Assembly (NCBI GenBank): GCA_946626395.1
Contig: CAMOUF010000207.1
Location: 1 to 33,259, forward strand
Reading direction: 5' to 3'
Length of the DNA: 33,259 nt
From: an uncultured Clostridia bacterium
GTDB lineage: Bacteria; Bacillota; Clostridia; Christensenellales; Aristaeellaceae
The notes beneath the pieces are model-generated. The model was not told where the DNA came from, ran no database searches, and was given only the letters and a program-made list of their open reading frames with translations. The stretch's first letter is position 1. The number at the start of each line of letters is the position of its first letter. Shown piece after piece: positions 15,889 to 24,163 of this stretch. Position numbers and translations under genes: made by a program.

Positions 15889-16539
15889 TTATTCCTTCTT
15901 CCGGGAAGCAAAATCCTCTTCGATCCTGCTTTTCCAGCTCCGATCCAGCTTCGCGTTGGCGCGCACCTGGCATACCGCATCGCTCACGCTGGCATAATTC
16001 AGCGCCTGGCCGGCAGCGTCGTTATGGAAGGATACGGCCCGATCCTCGGCAATGCCGAAATGGGCGGCGGTCTCCACAGCGTCGATATTGGCCCCCAGGA
16101 ACAAAAACTCCCAGCCGTACTTTTCCTTCTGCCGCTGGATCATGTCCTTCACCTGCTGGGCGGTATAGCGCCTGCTGGCGTTTTCCATGCCGTCGGTGGT
16201 GATCACGAAAATCGTGTGCTCGGGGCGGTCCTCTTCCCGGGCATATTTATGCACGTTGCCGATGTGGTGAATGGCCCCGCCGATGGCGTCGATAAGCGCC
16301 GTGCCGCCGCCCACGAAATATTCTCTCTCCGTCATGGGCTGGATTTTGTCCAGCGCCACCCGGTCATGGATCACGGCGCTGTCATAAGAAAACAGCACTG
16401 TGGACACCAGCGCCTCCCCTTCCTGGGCCTTCTGCCGCCGGATCATGCTGTTGAAGCCGCCGATGGTGTCGGCTTCCAGCCCGGCCATGGAGCCGCTTTT
16501 GTCCAGGATAAACACCATTTCCGTCAAATTCTTTTTCAT
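15889..16539 (-). CDS. von Willebrand factor A domain protein
   Basis: This 216-residue protein consists of a single vWA domain with an intact metal-ion-dependent adhesion site: DKSGS at residues 13-17, Thr80 in GGGTALIDA, and Asp116 in TTDGMEN. Such stand-alone cytoplasmic vWA proteins bind partner proteins through a metal ion and are often found with stress or tellurium-resistance (Ter) systems; none of those partners is in this window. The ATG at 16539 follows a purine-rich AAAGGGGGAAAG site and gives the usual family start. The in-frame reading upstream runs through the repeat at 16647-16828 and was discarded. There is no signal peptide. Function beyond binding is unknown. Confidence 0.88.
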   Translation of the reverse strand: MKKNLTEMVFILDKSGSMAGLEADTIGGFNSMIRRQKAQEGEALVSTVLFSYDSAVIHDRVALDKIQPMTEREYFVGGGTALIDAIGGAIHHIGNVHKYAREEDRPEHTIFVITTDGMENASRRYTAQQVKDMIQRQKEKYGWEFLFLGANIDAVETAAHFGIAEDRAVSFHNDAAGQALNYASVSDAVCQVRANAKLDRSWKSRIEEDFASRKKE

Positions 16540-16646
16540 CGTATTCTTTCCCCCTTTATGTTTTCCGCAGGTTCTTTCCGTCCTTGCGCTATCATCATAC
16601 ACGAAAAAGGCGGCCCGCAGGTCGCCTGAAAAGCGACAAATAAAAT

Positions 16647-16828
16647 GACTCAATGCAAAAGTTTGTGGGGGGAACCTCTCTTTGGATGCCAAAGAGAGGT
16701 TCCCCCCACCCCCCCTCCGAGAAAGCAATCCAGGAATTGATAAACCCCAATCTTCCTTTTCTAATGCTTTACGGAGGAAAGAACCATAGATTGGTTGGTA
16801 GTATCCCCACAAGATTTTGTAATGAACC
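16647..16828. repeat. Intergenic repeat with inverted ends, copy C
   Basis: This 182-bp copy is closest to copy A (665-844) over its full length. The central perfect 21-bp stem with ATG loop spans 16665-16709. Compared with copy A, a G-C pair of the stem is replaced by T-A (AACCGCTC versus AACCTCTC, with the matching change on the other arm), which is a compensatory change. The ends GACTCAATGCAAAAGTTTG and the complement of TTTTGTAATGAACC form the outer inverted repeat. The element lies between the vWA gene and the 3' end of htpG, in a gap of about 400 bases. Confidence 0.8.
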
Positions 16829-16837
16829 AAGAAAATC

Positions 16838-16885
16838 GTCCCGGAAAGGGAAAGCCGATCTTCCGGCGTTTCCCGCTTCCGGGAC
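16838..16885 (-). terminator. Large hairpin downstream of htpG
   Basis: GTCCCGGAA (16838-16846) pairs with TTCCGGGAC (16877-16885), and the inner GGGAAA/TTTCCC and CCG/CGG arms extend the stem. On the minus strand it is followed by GATTTTCTTGG, giving a plausible but weak terminator for htpG. Confidence 0.6.
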
Positions 16886-16938
16886 ATACTGTCAATGCAC
16901 AGGATTCTTCAATCTATGCTCTTATTCGCTTTCCCGCC

Positions 16939-18798
16939 TCAGGCCTTTTCCGCCAGCTTGGCGATCAGCTCGTTGCTGCGGGCGATGAAGGACTTGAGGT
17001 CCTCCGCCTCCAGGGGACGGCTGGACAGGCGGGCCAGGTCAAACAGCTGCCTGCACAGCAGGGCGCTCATGTCGCCTTCTTCCATGGCGGCCAGGGCGCG
17101 GATGGTGGGGCACAGGCGGTTGAGCACCAGGGTATATTTGGAGGGGAAGCCGAAGTCCTGGCCGTACATGGCGCTCATTTCCTTGTAACGGCGCACCTGT
17201 TCTTCCTCCGTCAGCACCACAGGCAGGTCATGGTCGCTGAGGGCCTCGATCTTCACGGTCAGCTCCTGATCGCCCAAAGCGTCCCGGAACAGCTTTTCCA
17301 TCTTGCCCTGGTCGATGTCCTTGCCTTCTTCGCTTTCCTCGGTCAGGCCGGTCACGTCGGCGTCCACCCGGACGAACTGCAGGCCCTCGTTGCCGCCGCC
17401 AAACTCCATGAAGCTCATAAAGTTCATATCGATCAGGGTGTCCATCACGGCCACGTCAATGCCCTTTTCGGTGTACAGGGCCACGGCCGCCGCCTGGCGG
17501 TTCTGCTCAGTGGTGTAATACACCTTCTTTTCCGCCTTGCCCTCGTTGCGGGCGCGGTATTCGTCCAGAGTCAGATATTCCCCGGCGGTGGTCTTGAACA
17601 GCAGGCTGCCCTTCACCATGTCATAGAACTTGCTGTCCCGCACGCAGCCATACTTGACGAAGGGGTGAATGTCGTCCCAGTAGGTTTCGTACTGCTTGCG
17701 CTCGGTGTTGAACAGGCCGTTGAGCCGGTCCGCCACCTTCTTGGTGATGTGGGCGGAAATCTTTTTCACATAGCCATCGTTTTGCAGGAAGGAGCGGCTC
17801 ACGTTCAGGGGCAGGTCGGGGCAGTCAATGACGCCCTTGAGGAGCATCAGGAATTCGGGAATCACTTCTTTGATGTTGTCCGCCACGAACACCTGCCGGT
17901 TGAACAGCTTGATTTCGCCCTCCTGGCCGCCGAAGTCCCGCTTGATCCGGGGGAAGTACAGGATGCCCTTCAAGTTAAAGGGATAGTCCACGTTCAGATG
18001 CACCCAGAACAGCGGGTCCTCAAAGGTGTGGAACAGCTTATGATAGGTTTCCTTATATTCTTCCTCGGTGCATTCCTTGGGCGCTTTCAGCCACAGGGGA
18101 TGCACGTCGTTGATGGGCGTTTGGGCCTTTTCCTTTTCTTCCTCCTCGGTGCCGGTGGGCTCGTCGGGGTCCTTTTTGGTTTCGTCGGGGGTCATATCCT
18201 CCAGATAGATGGGCACGCTCATATAGCCGCAGTAGCGATCCAGCACCTGGCGCACCCGGTAGCCGTCCAGGAATTCCTTTTCTTCATCCATGATATGCAG
18301 GATGATGGTGGTGCCCCGCTCCGTGCGGCCGCCATCCCGCATGGTGAAGGCCATGCCGTCCTCGCTCTCCCACAGAACAGGGGCCGCGCCCTCCTGATAG
18401 GACAGGGTGTCAATGGTCACCTTGTCGGCGGCCATGAAGGCGGAATAAAAGCCCAAGCCGAAATGGCCGATGATGCCGCCCTTATCGTCGCCGGTGTAAT
18501 TCTTTAAAAATTCCTCGGCGCTGGAGAAGGCCACCTGGTTGATGTACTTTTCCACTTCCTCGGCGGTCATGCCGATGCCGTTATCGGTAAAGCGCAGCTC
18601 CCCCGCTTCCTTGTCCACCGTGACGGTGACCCGGAGATCCTCGCCCGTTTCGCCCTTGAGCATTTTATATTTGGTGATGGCGTCGCAGCCGTTGCTGACC
18701 ATTTCGCGGATAAAAATGTCCTTATCGGAATAGAGCCAGCGCTTGATCACCGGCATGATATTTTGCGCGTGAATCGAAATGTTTCCTTTATTTTCCAT
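16939..18798 (-). CDS. htpG: Chaperone HtpG (Hsp90 family)
   Basis: This 619-residue protein is an ATP-driven cytoplasmic chaperone. The N-terminal GHKL ATPase is clear: REMVSNGCDAITKYK (catalytic Glu32 and Asp39), DNGIGM (72-77), and HFGLGFYSAFMAADKV. The middle domain and C-terminal dimerisation region follow, with a Glu/Lys-rich charged linker near residues 210-235. It is full length. The ATG at 18798 has a GAAGGAAG site seven bases upstream; a TTG two codons earlier is less likely. A consensus promoter and perfect CIRCE operator lie upstream, so HrcA repression and heat induction are expected. CIRCE control of htpG is less common than for groESL or dnaK. Confidence 0.95.
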   Translation of the reverse strand: MENKGNISIHAQNIMPVIKRWLYSDKDIFIREMVSNGCDAITKYKMLKGETGEDLRVTVTVDKEAGELRFTDNGIGMTAEEVEKYINQVAFSSAEEFLKNYTGDDKGGIIGHFGLGFYSAFMAADKVTIDTLSYQEGAAPVLWESEDGMAFTMRDGGRTERGTTIILHIMDEEKEFLDGYRVRQVLDRYCGYMSVPIYLEDMTPDETKKDPDEPTGTEEEEKEKAQTPINDVHPLWLKAPKECTEEEYKETYHKLFHTFEDPLFWVHLNVDYPFNLKGILYFPRIKRDFGGQEGEIKLFNRQVFVADNIKEVIPEFLMLLKGVIDCPDLPLNVSRSFLQNDGYVKKISAHITKKVADRLNGLFNTERKQYETYWDDIHPFVKYGCVRDSKFYDMVKGSLLFKTTAGEYLTLDEYRARNEGKAEKKVYYTTEQNRQAAAVALYTEKGIDVAVMDTLIDMNFMSFMEFGGGNEGLQFVRVDADVTGLTEESEEGKDIDQGKMEKLFRDALGDQELTVKIEALSDHDLPVVLTEEEQVRRYKEMSAMYGQDFGFPSKYTLVLNRLCPTIRALAAMEEGDMSALLCRQLFDLARLSSRPLEAEDLKSFIARSNELIAKLAEKA

Positions 18799-18863
18799 TG
18801 CCAATCTTCCTTCTTTCAGGTGATACGCGGCGAACAGCCCAGCCCTCCGCCGCCTTCTTTCAT

Positions 18864-18892
18864 ATTATACCACGGTCCTTTCCAAAATGCAA
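18864..18892 (-). promoter_or_regulatory. Sigma-A promoter of htpG
   Basis: On the minus strand TTGCAT (18892-18887) and a perfect TATAAT (18869-18864) are 17 bases apart, with the start codon about 66 bases downstream. Confidence 0.75.
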
Positions 18893-18899
18893 CAGAAAT

Positions 18900-18926
18900 T
18901 TAGCACTCAATAAAATCGAGTGCTAA
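18900..18926. promoter_or_regulatory. CIRCE operator (HrcA binding site)
   Basis: TTAGCACTC, nine spacer bases, then GAGTGCTAA: a perfect match to the CIRCE consensus bound by the HrcA repressor. It lies 7 bases upstream of the htpG -35 and 25 bases from the -35 of the divergent toxin-antitoxin promoter. CIRCE usually lies at or after the transcription start, so its position here is unusual. Confidence 0.93.
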
Positions 18927-18951
18927 CAAATTCATACTTTTTCCTTTTTTC

Positions 18952-18980
18952 TTGTCTTCATAGGCAAATTATGATATAAT
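18952..18980 (+). promoter_or_regulatory. Sigma-A promoter of the toxin-antitoxin pair
   Basis: TTGTCT (18952-18957) and TATAAT (18975-18980) with 17-base spacing, 25 bases before the antitoxin ATG. The AT-rich TATGATATAATATGAT around the -10 contains short symmetry that the antitoxin could bind for autoregulation. Confidence 0.75.
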
Positions 18981-19005
18981 ATGATTACAAAGGAGGAGAA
19001 AACCC

Positions 19006-19281
19006 ATGGAGCAAATCAGGCCTTCCGCTGAACTAAGGAACCATTACAGCGATCTTTCCAAGCTGTGCCGGGAAACGCGCCAGCCCATTCACATCACGGT
19101 AAACGGCCGAAATGACACCGTACTGCTCAGTGCCGCCGAATACGCTCAAATGAAAGCGGAGCTGGAGCTGCTGCGTATGCTGGCAGAGGCGGAGGAGGAT
19201 GCCGCCGCCGGACGGACGGCCCCCGCCGAAGACACATTCGCGGATATTCGTGCCAGACTGAACGAGAGGAAAAACGGATGA
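19006..19281 (+). CDS. Antitoxin, Phd/YefM family
   Basis: This 91-residue protein has the Phd/YefM pattern: an N-terminal DNA-binding fold (RPSAELRNHYSDLSKLCRETRQPIHIT) followed by VNGRNDTVLLSAAEYAQM, and an acidic disordered C terminus that would wrap the toxin. It should bind and neutralise the toxin encoded next and repress its own promoter. An AAAGGAGG site precedes the ATG. The last four bases overlap the toxin start (ATGA), so the pair is translationally coupled, as expected for such modules. Confidence 0.9.
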   Translation: MEQIRPSAELRNHYSDLSKLCRETRQPIHITVNGRNDTVLLSAAEYAQMKAELELLRMLAEAEEDAAAGRTAPAEDTFADIRARLNERKNG

Positions 19282-19589
19282 AGTATGCTCTGCTGCGCAC
19301 CGACACATTCAGCGATCAACTGAACGATATTATTTTTTATATTGTTCAGGACACCGGCGACGTGGACACGGCTTTGAGCGCGCTGGACCGTATCGAGCAG
19401 GATGTGATGCGGCTTGCAGCGTTTCCCAACAGCGGCAGCCTGCCCCGTTACGCCATCCTGCGCAGGCAAGGCTACCGCGTGCTTCCTGTGATGCGCTGGC
19501 TGGTGTTCTACAAGGTGGATCATTCCGCGCAAGCCGTGACCCTTTACGCCATTGCCGATCAGCGGCAGGAATACATGCGTCTGCTGTGA
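19278..19589 (+). CDS. Toxin, RelE/ParE family
   Basis: This 103-residue protein has the RelE/ParE fold pattern: an N-terminal strand MKYALLRTDTFSDQLNDIIFYI, a helix pair with DALSALDRIEQDVMRLAAFP-like content, the short loop NSGSLPRYAILR, then GYRVLPVMRWLVFYKVD and a final YAIADQRQEY strand. RelE relatives cut mRNA on the ribosome, while ParE relatives poison DNA gyrase. The residues visible do not decide between them. It overlaps the antitoxin by four bases. Small basic size and pairing make a toxin role likely. Confidence 0.88.
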   Translation: MKYALLRTDTFSDQLNDIIFYIVQDTGDVDTALSALDRIEQDVMRLAAFPNSGSLPRYAILRRQGYRVLPVMRWLVFYKVDHSAQAVTLYAIADQRQEYMRLL

Positions 19590-19621
19590 CCCCAAAGAGG
19601 TAATTTTTACATTGCTTTCCC

Positions 19622-19650
19622 TTGCGTGTCCCGGGCTTCTATGGTATATT
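19622..19650 (+). promoter_or_regulatory. Sigma-A promoter of the deacetylase gene
   Basis: TTGCGT (19622-19627) and TATATT (19645-19650) with 17-base spacing, 33 bases before the ATG at 19684. Confidence 0.6.
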
Positions 19651-19683
19651 TTTTGAGGAAATCCTTTTTTGGAGGACATACGT

Positions 19684-21009
19684 ATGAAGCGATTTTTCGC
19701 CCTGCTGGCGGCGGCCGCGCTGCTGCTGCCCGCGACGGCGCTGGCGGAGAAGGCCAGCAGCTTTCCGGCGGCTTTTCAGGTGAAATACACCGTCAAGGAC
19801 AAGCTGATTTCCGATCAGAAATACATTTCCTGGGAATATGTGACCACCGCCCGGACGGAGGCCGACGGGGAAATCAACGGCCTGGTGGATGATTTTGTGG
19901 AGAAAATGACCCCGGACATGCAAAAGAGCAGCAACCCCAAGCGCAACAGCCGCCTGGACGTGCACGTGGTGAACACCCGCAGCGGGGAAAGCTGCGTGAG
20001 CTTTTTGGTGCTGGCCCGGGAAAGCTACAAGCGCAAGCAGGTGCAGTCGCCCTTTGCCTGCCGGGTGTACGACATGGACACGGGAAACCAGGTGTTTCTT
20101 TCCGATTTATTCGAGGAGGATAGCGAAGCCTGGGACATCATGGGGGCCATGGTCTACGAGGAATTGAACAGCTATTTCCCCCACCTGGAGGCCGACCCGG
20201 AGACCCTGGCCTCCCTGTGCACCAAAGACGCGCTGATGGACACGCCCTTTATGCTGGGGCCGGTTTCCCTGAGCTTTCATTACGAAGCCAGGACCCTGTA
20301 TCCCAAGCAGCCCACCCTGATGCGGGTGACCATCCCCTACCGGGCTATCCGGGGCTATATGACGGAGTACGGCGAAAGGCAAACCGACAACACCAATTAT
20401 AAAATGGTGGCCCTGACCTTTGACGACGGGCCGGACTATTCCAACACCGCCACCCTGCTCAATAACCTGCGTCACAACGGGGCCCAGGCCACCTTTTTCC
20501 TGGTGGGCGACCGCATCGCCGAATACGCCGATATCGCCATGCGGCAGAACGACGAAAACCATTCCCTGCAAAGCCACCACTATAAGCACACCGACACCAG
20601 CAAATCCACCATTCCCCGCATCCAGGCCTATACCGAAAAAATGTACAAGGTCATGACGGAAACCTGGGGCCTGGGCCCCTGGATGCTGCGGGCGCCCTAC
20701 GGCATTTTTGATTATTTCATCAAGGCCAAGGTGAACCTGCCCCTCATCGAGTGGGACGTGGACACCAAGGACTGGACGGGCAAATCCTCCGCCGGGGTGA
20801 TGAGCGTGGTCCGCGCCGAAACCAAGGACGGCTCCATTATCCTCATGCACGACATCAAGGACAACACCCCCGAATCGGGCCGCCTGGCCGCCCAGTGGCT
20901 GTTTGAAAACGGGTATATGTGCGTCACGGTGGAAGAGCTGTTCATCCAGTATGAGCAGGAAATGGTGCCCAACAAAATCTATTACAGCGTAAAGACCACC
21001 CAGGATTGA
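19684..21009 (+). CDS. Exported polysaccharide deacetylase with DUF3298-like N-terminal domain
   Basis: This 441-residue protein has a signal peptide (cleavage after ALA, residue 21), an N-terminal region of about 200 residues resembling the DUF4163/DUF3298 pair of PdaC-like enzymes (DLFEEDSEAWDIM, LGPVSLSFHYE), and a C-terminal NodB deacetylase domain. NodB motifs are TFDDGPD (245-251), metal-binding His298 and His302 in SHHYKHTD, RAPYG (336-340), DTKDW (360-364) and ILMHD (386-390), so the active site looks complete. Expected substrates are N-acetylated glycans such as peptidoglycan. The ATG at 19684 follows a GGAGG site; an in-frame ATG 15 bases upstream lacks one. The dehydrogenase gene follows after 29 bases. 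Confidence 0.9.
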   Translation: MKRFFALLAAAALLLPATALAEKASSFPAAFQVKYTVKDKLISDQKYISWEYVTTARTEADGEINGLVDDFVEKMTPDMQKSSNPKRNSRLDVHVVNTRSGESCVSFLVLARESYKRKQVQSPFACRVYDMDTGNQVFLSDLFEEDSEAWDIMGAMVYEELNSYFPHLEADPETLASLCTKDALMDTPFMLGPVSLSFHYEARTLYPKQPTLMRVTIPYRAIRGYMTEYGERQTDNTNYKMVALTFDDGPDYSNTATLLNNLRHNGAQATFFLVGDRIAEYADIAMRQNDENHSLQSHHYKHTDTSKSTIPRIQAYTEKMYKVMTETWGLGPWMLRAPYGIFDYFIKAKVNLPLIEWDVDTKDWTGKSSAGVMSVVRAETKDGSIILMHDIKDNTPESGRLAAQWLFENGYMCVTVEELFIQYEQEMVPNKIYYSVKTTQD

Positions 21010-21038
21010 ATCTTTCCCGCGCTGTCCGGGAGGGCCCT

Positions 21039-22001
21039 ATGCAAAGAAAGCTGGTCACAGTCATTTCTGTTTTGAATGAAGCCCATCGGGAAAAAATCCG
21101 CGCCGCCGCGGCGCGCCATGGCTTTGAAGCGCTGTTTTTTGACAGCGAAGCCCAGGCGCTGCCCCACCTTTCGGACGCGGAAATCGTGTTTGGGCAATCC
21201 GCCTTTTTCGCCAAAAACAGCCCCCGGCTGCGCTGGCTGTGCACTCCCTCGGCGGGGGTGGATCAATTCACCGCGCCGGACGCCTTCGCCTCTCCATCCG
21301 CCCTGCTTTCCAATTCCTCCGGGGCTTACGGCGTCACCATTGCCGAGCATGTGATCATGGTCACCCTGGAAATGCTGCGGCGGCAGGGGGACTACAACGC
21401 CATCGTCAGCCGCCGGGAATGGCGGCGGGATCTGCCGGTGCGCGCCATCAAGGGGAGCCGGATCACGCTGCTGGGCACCGGCGACATCGGCCAGGAAACC
21501 GCCCTGCGGCTGCGGGCCTTTGGGCCGGAAAGCATAGCGGGCATGAACCGGAGCGGGAAAAACCCCCAAGCGCTCTTTGACAGGATTTTTCGGCAGGAGG
21601 CCCTGGACGCTCTGCTGCCCCAGACGGATATCCTGATCATCTCCCTGCCCGGCACTCCGGAAACCCAACGGCTGCTGGACGCCAGGCGGGTGTCTTTGCT
21701 TCCGGATCAGGCGCTGGTCGTCAACGTGGGCCGGGGATCGGTGGTCGATCAGGCTGCCCTGGAAAAGGAGCTGCGTCAGGGCCGTCTTCTGGCCGCCCTG
21801 GACGTGTTTGAGCAAGAGCCCCTTCCCCAGGACGATCCCCTCTGGACCTGCCCCAACCTGCTTTTGATGCCCCACGTGGCCGGAAACATGACCCTGCCCT
21901 ACACCAAGGACCGCATCGTGGATCTGTTCCTGGAGGACTTTGAAAACTACTGCGCGGGGAAACCCCTCCATCGCTTAGTGGATATTAAAAAGGGCTACTG
22001 A
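21039..22001 (+). CDS. D-2-hydroxyacid dehydrogenase
   Basis: This 320-residue enzyme belongs to the D-isomer-specific 2-hydroxyacid dehydrogenase family, which reduces 2-keto acids with NAD(P)H. It has the Rossmann motif GTGDIG (146-151) and the catalytic set Arg232 (NVGRGSVVD), Glu260 (FEQEPLP) and His279 (MPHVAGN). The specific substrate is not evident. The ATG at 21039 has a GGGAGGG site five bases before it; an earlier in-frame TTG at 21006 overlaps the deacetylase stop but has no site. A bidirectional terminator follows the gene. Confidence 0.93.
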   Translation: MQRKLVTVISVLNEAHREKIRAAAARHGFEALFFDSEAQALPHLSDAEIVFGQSAFFAKNSPRLRWLCTPSAGVDQFTAPDAFASPSALLSNSSGAYGVTIAEHVIMVTLEMLRRQGDYNAIVSRREWRRDLPVRAIKGSRITLLGTGDIGQETALRLRAFGPESIAGMNRSGKNPQALFDRIFRQEALDALLPQTDILIISLPGTPETQRLLDARRVSLLPDQALVVNVGRGSVVDQAALEKELRQGRLLAALDVFEQEPLPQDDPLWTCPNLLLMPHVAGNMTLPYTKDRIVDLFLEDFENYCAGKPLHRLVDIKKGY

Positions 22002-22021
22002 ATCGGCGCGTTCGTCCAACG

Positions 22022-22059
22022 AAAAACCGCTCCCTCTGCAACGGAAGGAGCGGTTTTTT
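22022..22059. terminator. Bidirectional terminator
   Basis: AAAACCGCTCC pairs with GGAGCGGTTTT around a 13-base loop. T-rich tails on both strands make it suitable for the converging dehydrogenase (+) and Cys-domain protein (-) genes. Confidence 0.88.
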
Positions 22060-22075
22060 GTACCCATCCGTTTGT

Positions 22076-22729
22076 TCACGGATTGCATTTCTGGCAGGGA
22101 TCGTAGCCCTGTTCAATCAGGGCTTCCCGAGTGGTGGTGGTATTTTTCCGGTTTTCGGTGGTGATCCTGTCCACCTCGGCGCAGCCGGGCAGATGGAACT
22201 TCATGGTCTTGGTGTTCAGCACATACCGCTTTCTGCCGGTGGCGGGCGCAGCGGTGGGCTTGGGCGTGGCTTTCCGGGCGGCGGAAGGCGTGGCGGTGGG
22301 CTTGGGCGTGGCTGTGGCCGTCACGAAGGCGCTGGCATTGGAAGCGCTGATCAGCGCGCGCAGGGTTTCCCCGGCGGCGGCGTCCGCCGAAATCGTGATC
22401 AGTCCCGCCAAGGTCAGCGGATAAAACACGTCGCCCTTGATATATCCTTCCTTCAGGGATTTGCCGCTTAAGTACCGGATTTTATACCACAGGGTTTTGC
22501 TCACCGTTTCAGTGGACAGGATGGCGCACACCTGATAGTCCTTCAATTGATCGGCGCTGCTCCTCGCCGCGGCGGATTTATACACCGCCAGCGCGTTCAC
22601 GTTATTGGCGTGGGCCACGCCGAAAGGAACGGCTTCGCTCAGCGGCTTTGTCAGCTGATCCGCCGACGCGGAGAAGCATACGCCCCACAGCATGGAAGCG
22701 ATCAGCAGGATAGACAGCCATTTTTTCAT
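22076..22729 (-). CDS. Exported protein with SH3-like region and C-terminal Cys-rich domain
   Basis: This 217-residue protein has a signal peptide (to about residue 24), an N-terminal SH3-like part (VNALAVYKS, then LWYKIRYLSGK and EGYIKGDV), a Thr/Pro/Ala linker with TPKPTA repeats (about 137-165), and a C-terminal domain of about 50 residues: KFHLPGCAEVDRIT...GYDPCQKCNP, with Cys and His spaced for metal binding. This last domain recalls the small Ada-like or ComE-like domain found at the end of some Firmicute secreted nucleases and hydrolases. Function is unknown; surface binding is inferred. It is followed by the terminator at 22022-22059. Confidence 0.78.
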   Translation of the reverse strand: MKKWLSILLIASMLWGVCFSASADQLTKPLSEAVPFGVAHANNVNALAVYKSAAARSSADQLKDYQVCAILSTETVSKTLWYKIRYLSGKSLKEGYIKGDVFYPLTLAGLITISADAAAGETLRALISASNASAFVTATATPKPTATPSAARKATPKPTAAPATGRKRYVLNTKTMKFHLPGCAEVDRITTENRKNTTTTREALIEQGYDPCQKCNP

Positions 22730-22787
22730 AGAGTAACCCCTCCCCTTTCTATTTGCTTGATCCGCCCAAATGCCTGGTTTTCCAGGC

Positions 22788-24161
22788 TTATGCTTTCTTT
22801 TCCTTCAGGCGGAAAATGATCAGGCACATCAGCGCCAGATACGCCGCCATCAGCCCCAGAGTGGCCCAGCAAAGGGCTTCGCTCTGGGCGGCCAGGGATA
22901 CCAGCACCAGAATGGGCGCGCCCAGCACGATGCCAAAGCTGCTGCCGGTGATCAGATTATTGGCGGCGGGGGGGGAAAGCTCCGGGTCGATTTCCCGCAG
23001 CAGGAGCACGCCTGAGCTGATGGTGCCCGTAAGCATGCCGAACATGGAAATGAGTCCCTGATCGTAATACGCCGGATAAATGGCTTTGCTGCATTTTTTC
23101 AGATGGAGCCAAGTGATGGCTCCGCCCAGCACCGCCATGAGAAGAAAGGGCAGCAGCAGGCCCCGGATATCCTCCACCTGAATGGAAGAAATGCCCGCCA
23201 CAATCATGATATCAAAGAAAAAACCGGAAATGCGGTTCAGCAGATAGTTGTTCTGATAGCGAAGGGCGCGGGTTTCATCCCCCTTGCCGCCGCTTTGCAG
23301 CACCCGCCGCAGCAGCATGGCCAGAGCGGAACCGATGATAAAGTTAAAGCCCCACAAGAGCGGCGAAACCGTTTTCGCCAGCCCAGGGGCCAGGGACCCC
23401 AGCAGGGAGGTCAGCCTCCAGGTGACCAGGAAGGTGGCCAGATAAACCACCAGCACCCACGCCGCCTGAATGGAAAGCGCGTCAATGGACGCGGAAAGGG
23501 AGCCGCTGCCGCTGCCGGAAAAAAAGTCCTGGGCGCTTTGGGCAGGGGCCGCTTGCTTTGGCTCCATGATTTTTCCCTGACGCCTGCGCACATTCAGCAG
23601 GATCACCCCCGCCGTGCAGGCCACCAGATAGCCCGTGGCGGCAAGGGCCATGCCGAAGCTGCGGCCCCCCGCAAAGCCCAGGGCCTCATAGGTGGAGCCC
23701 ACGTTATTGGCCTGGCCCGGGCCCTGGCCGTAGCCCATGGGCAGCAGCAGCCCCGCGGCCCGGAACAAGCCGGGCATCAGGGGGTAGGATAAAACCAGCG
23801 ACACCGCCAGCCCCACCATGCCCTGCACCAGATAGGTGCTCACGATCAGCGCGCCGGATTTGAGCCCGGTCAGGCTGCGGCCGCTCCCGGAGCCCTCGGG
23901 CGGCACCCGCAGGCCCATGGCGATAAAGCCCAGGGCAATGCCGTGGAACACCAATATTTCCATCAGCCCTTCATCCAGGGGCGCGCCCAGATATTTGGCC
24001 CCCAGCAGCAAAAAGCCCGCCAGCACCGGCATGGGCAGCATGACCTTTCGGATGGGCTTCACGGCGCGGTATAAAAAATGGGCGATAAGGATCGCGCCTG
24101 CCACCATCCCCAGCTGAACAATGATATTCCATAAAGCGGTATTCGCGGCTGAATAATCCAA
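22788..24161 (-). CDS. GltS-like sodium/glutamate symporter family protein
   Basis: This protein of about 457 residues is strongly hydrophobic, with two halves of several helices each, as in the GltS family of Na+/glutamate symporters. Family-like stretches are PMPVLAGFLLLGAKYLG near the N terminus, LPMGYGQGPGQANNVGSTYEALGF (central loop, rich in Gly and Gln), and FGMLTGTISSGVLLLREIDPELSPPAANN in the second half. Glutamate specificity is not shown. The start chosen is TTG 24161, six bases after AGGAAG; the upstream gene's TAA ends at 24164, two bases earlier, so the two are tightly coupled. The GTG at 24194 lies inside the preceding gene and is less likely. Confidence 0.82.
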   Translation of the reverse strand: MDYSAANTALWNIIVQLGMVAGAILIAHFLYRAVKPIRKVMLPMPVLAGFLLLGAKYLGAPLDEGLMEILVFHGIALGFIAMGLRVPPEGSGSGRSLTGLKSGALIVSTYLVQGMVGLAVSLVLSYPLMPGLFRAAGLLLPMGYGQGPGQANNVGSTYEALGFAGGRSFGMALAATGYLVACTAGVILLNVRRRQGKIMEPKQAAPAQSAQDFFSGSGSGSLSASIDALSIQAAWVLVVYLATFLVTWRLTSLLGSLAPGLAKTVSPLLWGFNFIIGSALAMLLRRVLQSGGKGDETRALRYQNNYLLNRISGFFFDIMIVAGISSIQVEDIRGLLLPFLLMAVLGGAITWLHLKKCSKAIYPAYYDQGLISMFGMLTGTISSGVLLLREIDPELSPPAANNLITGSSFGIVLGAPILVLVSLAAQSEALCWATLGLMAAYLALMCLIIFRLKEKKA

Positions 24162-24163
24162 TG

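Noticed and set aside
16540-16887. N-terminal extension of the vWA protein
   Set aside because: It would translate repeat copy C and has no start signal; the ATG at 16539 fits the family.
16795-18507. Long plus-strand reading frame opposite htpG
   Set aside because: It is the antisense of a clear htpG gene, with His/Val/Gln-rich composition and no start site or family motif.
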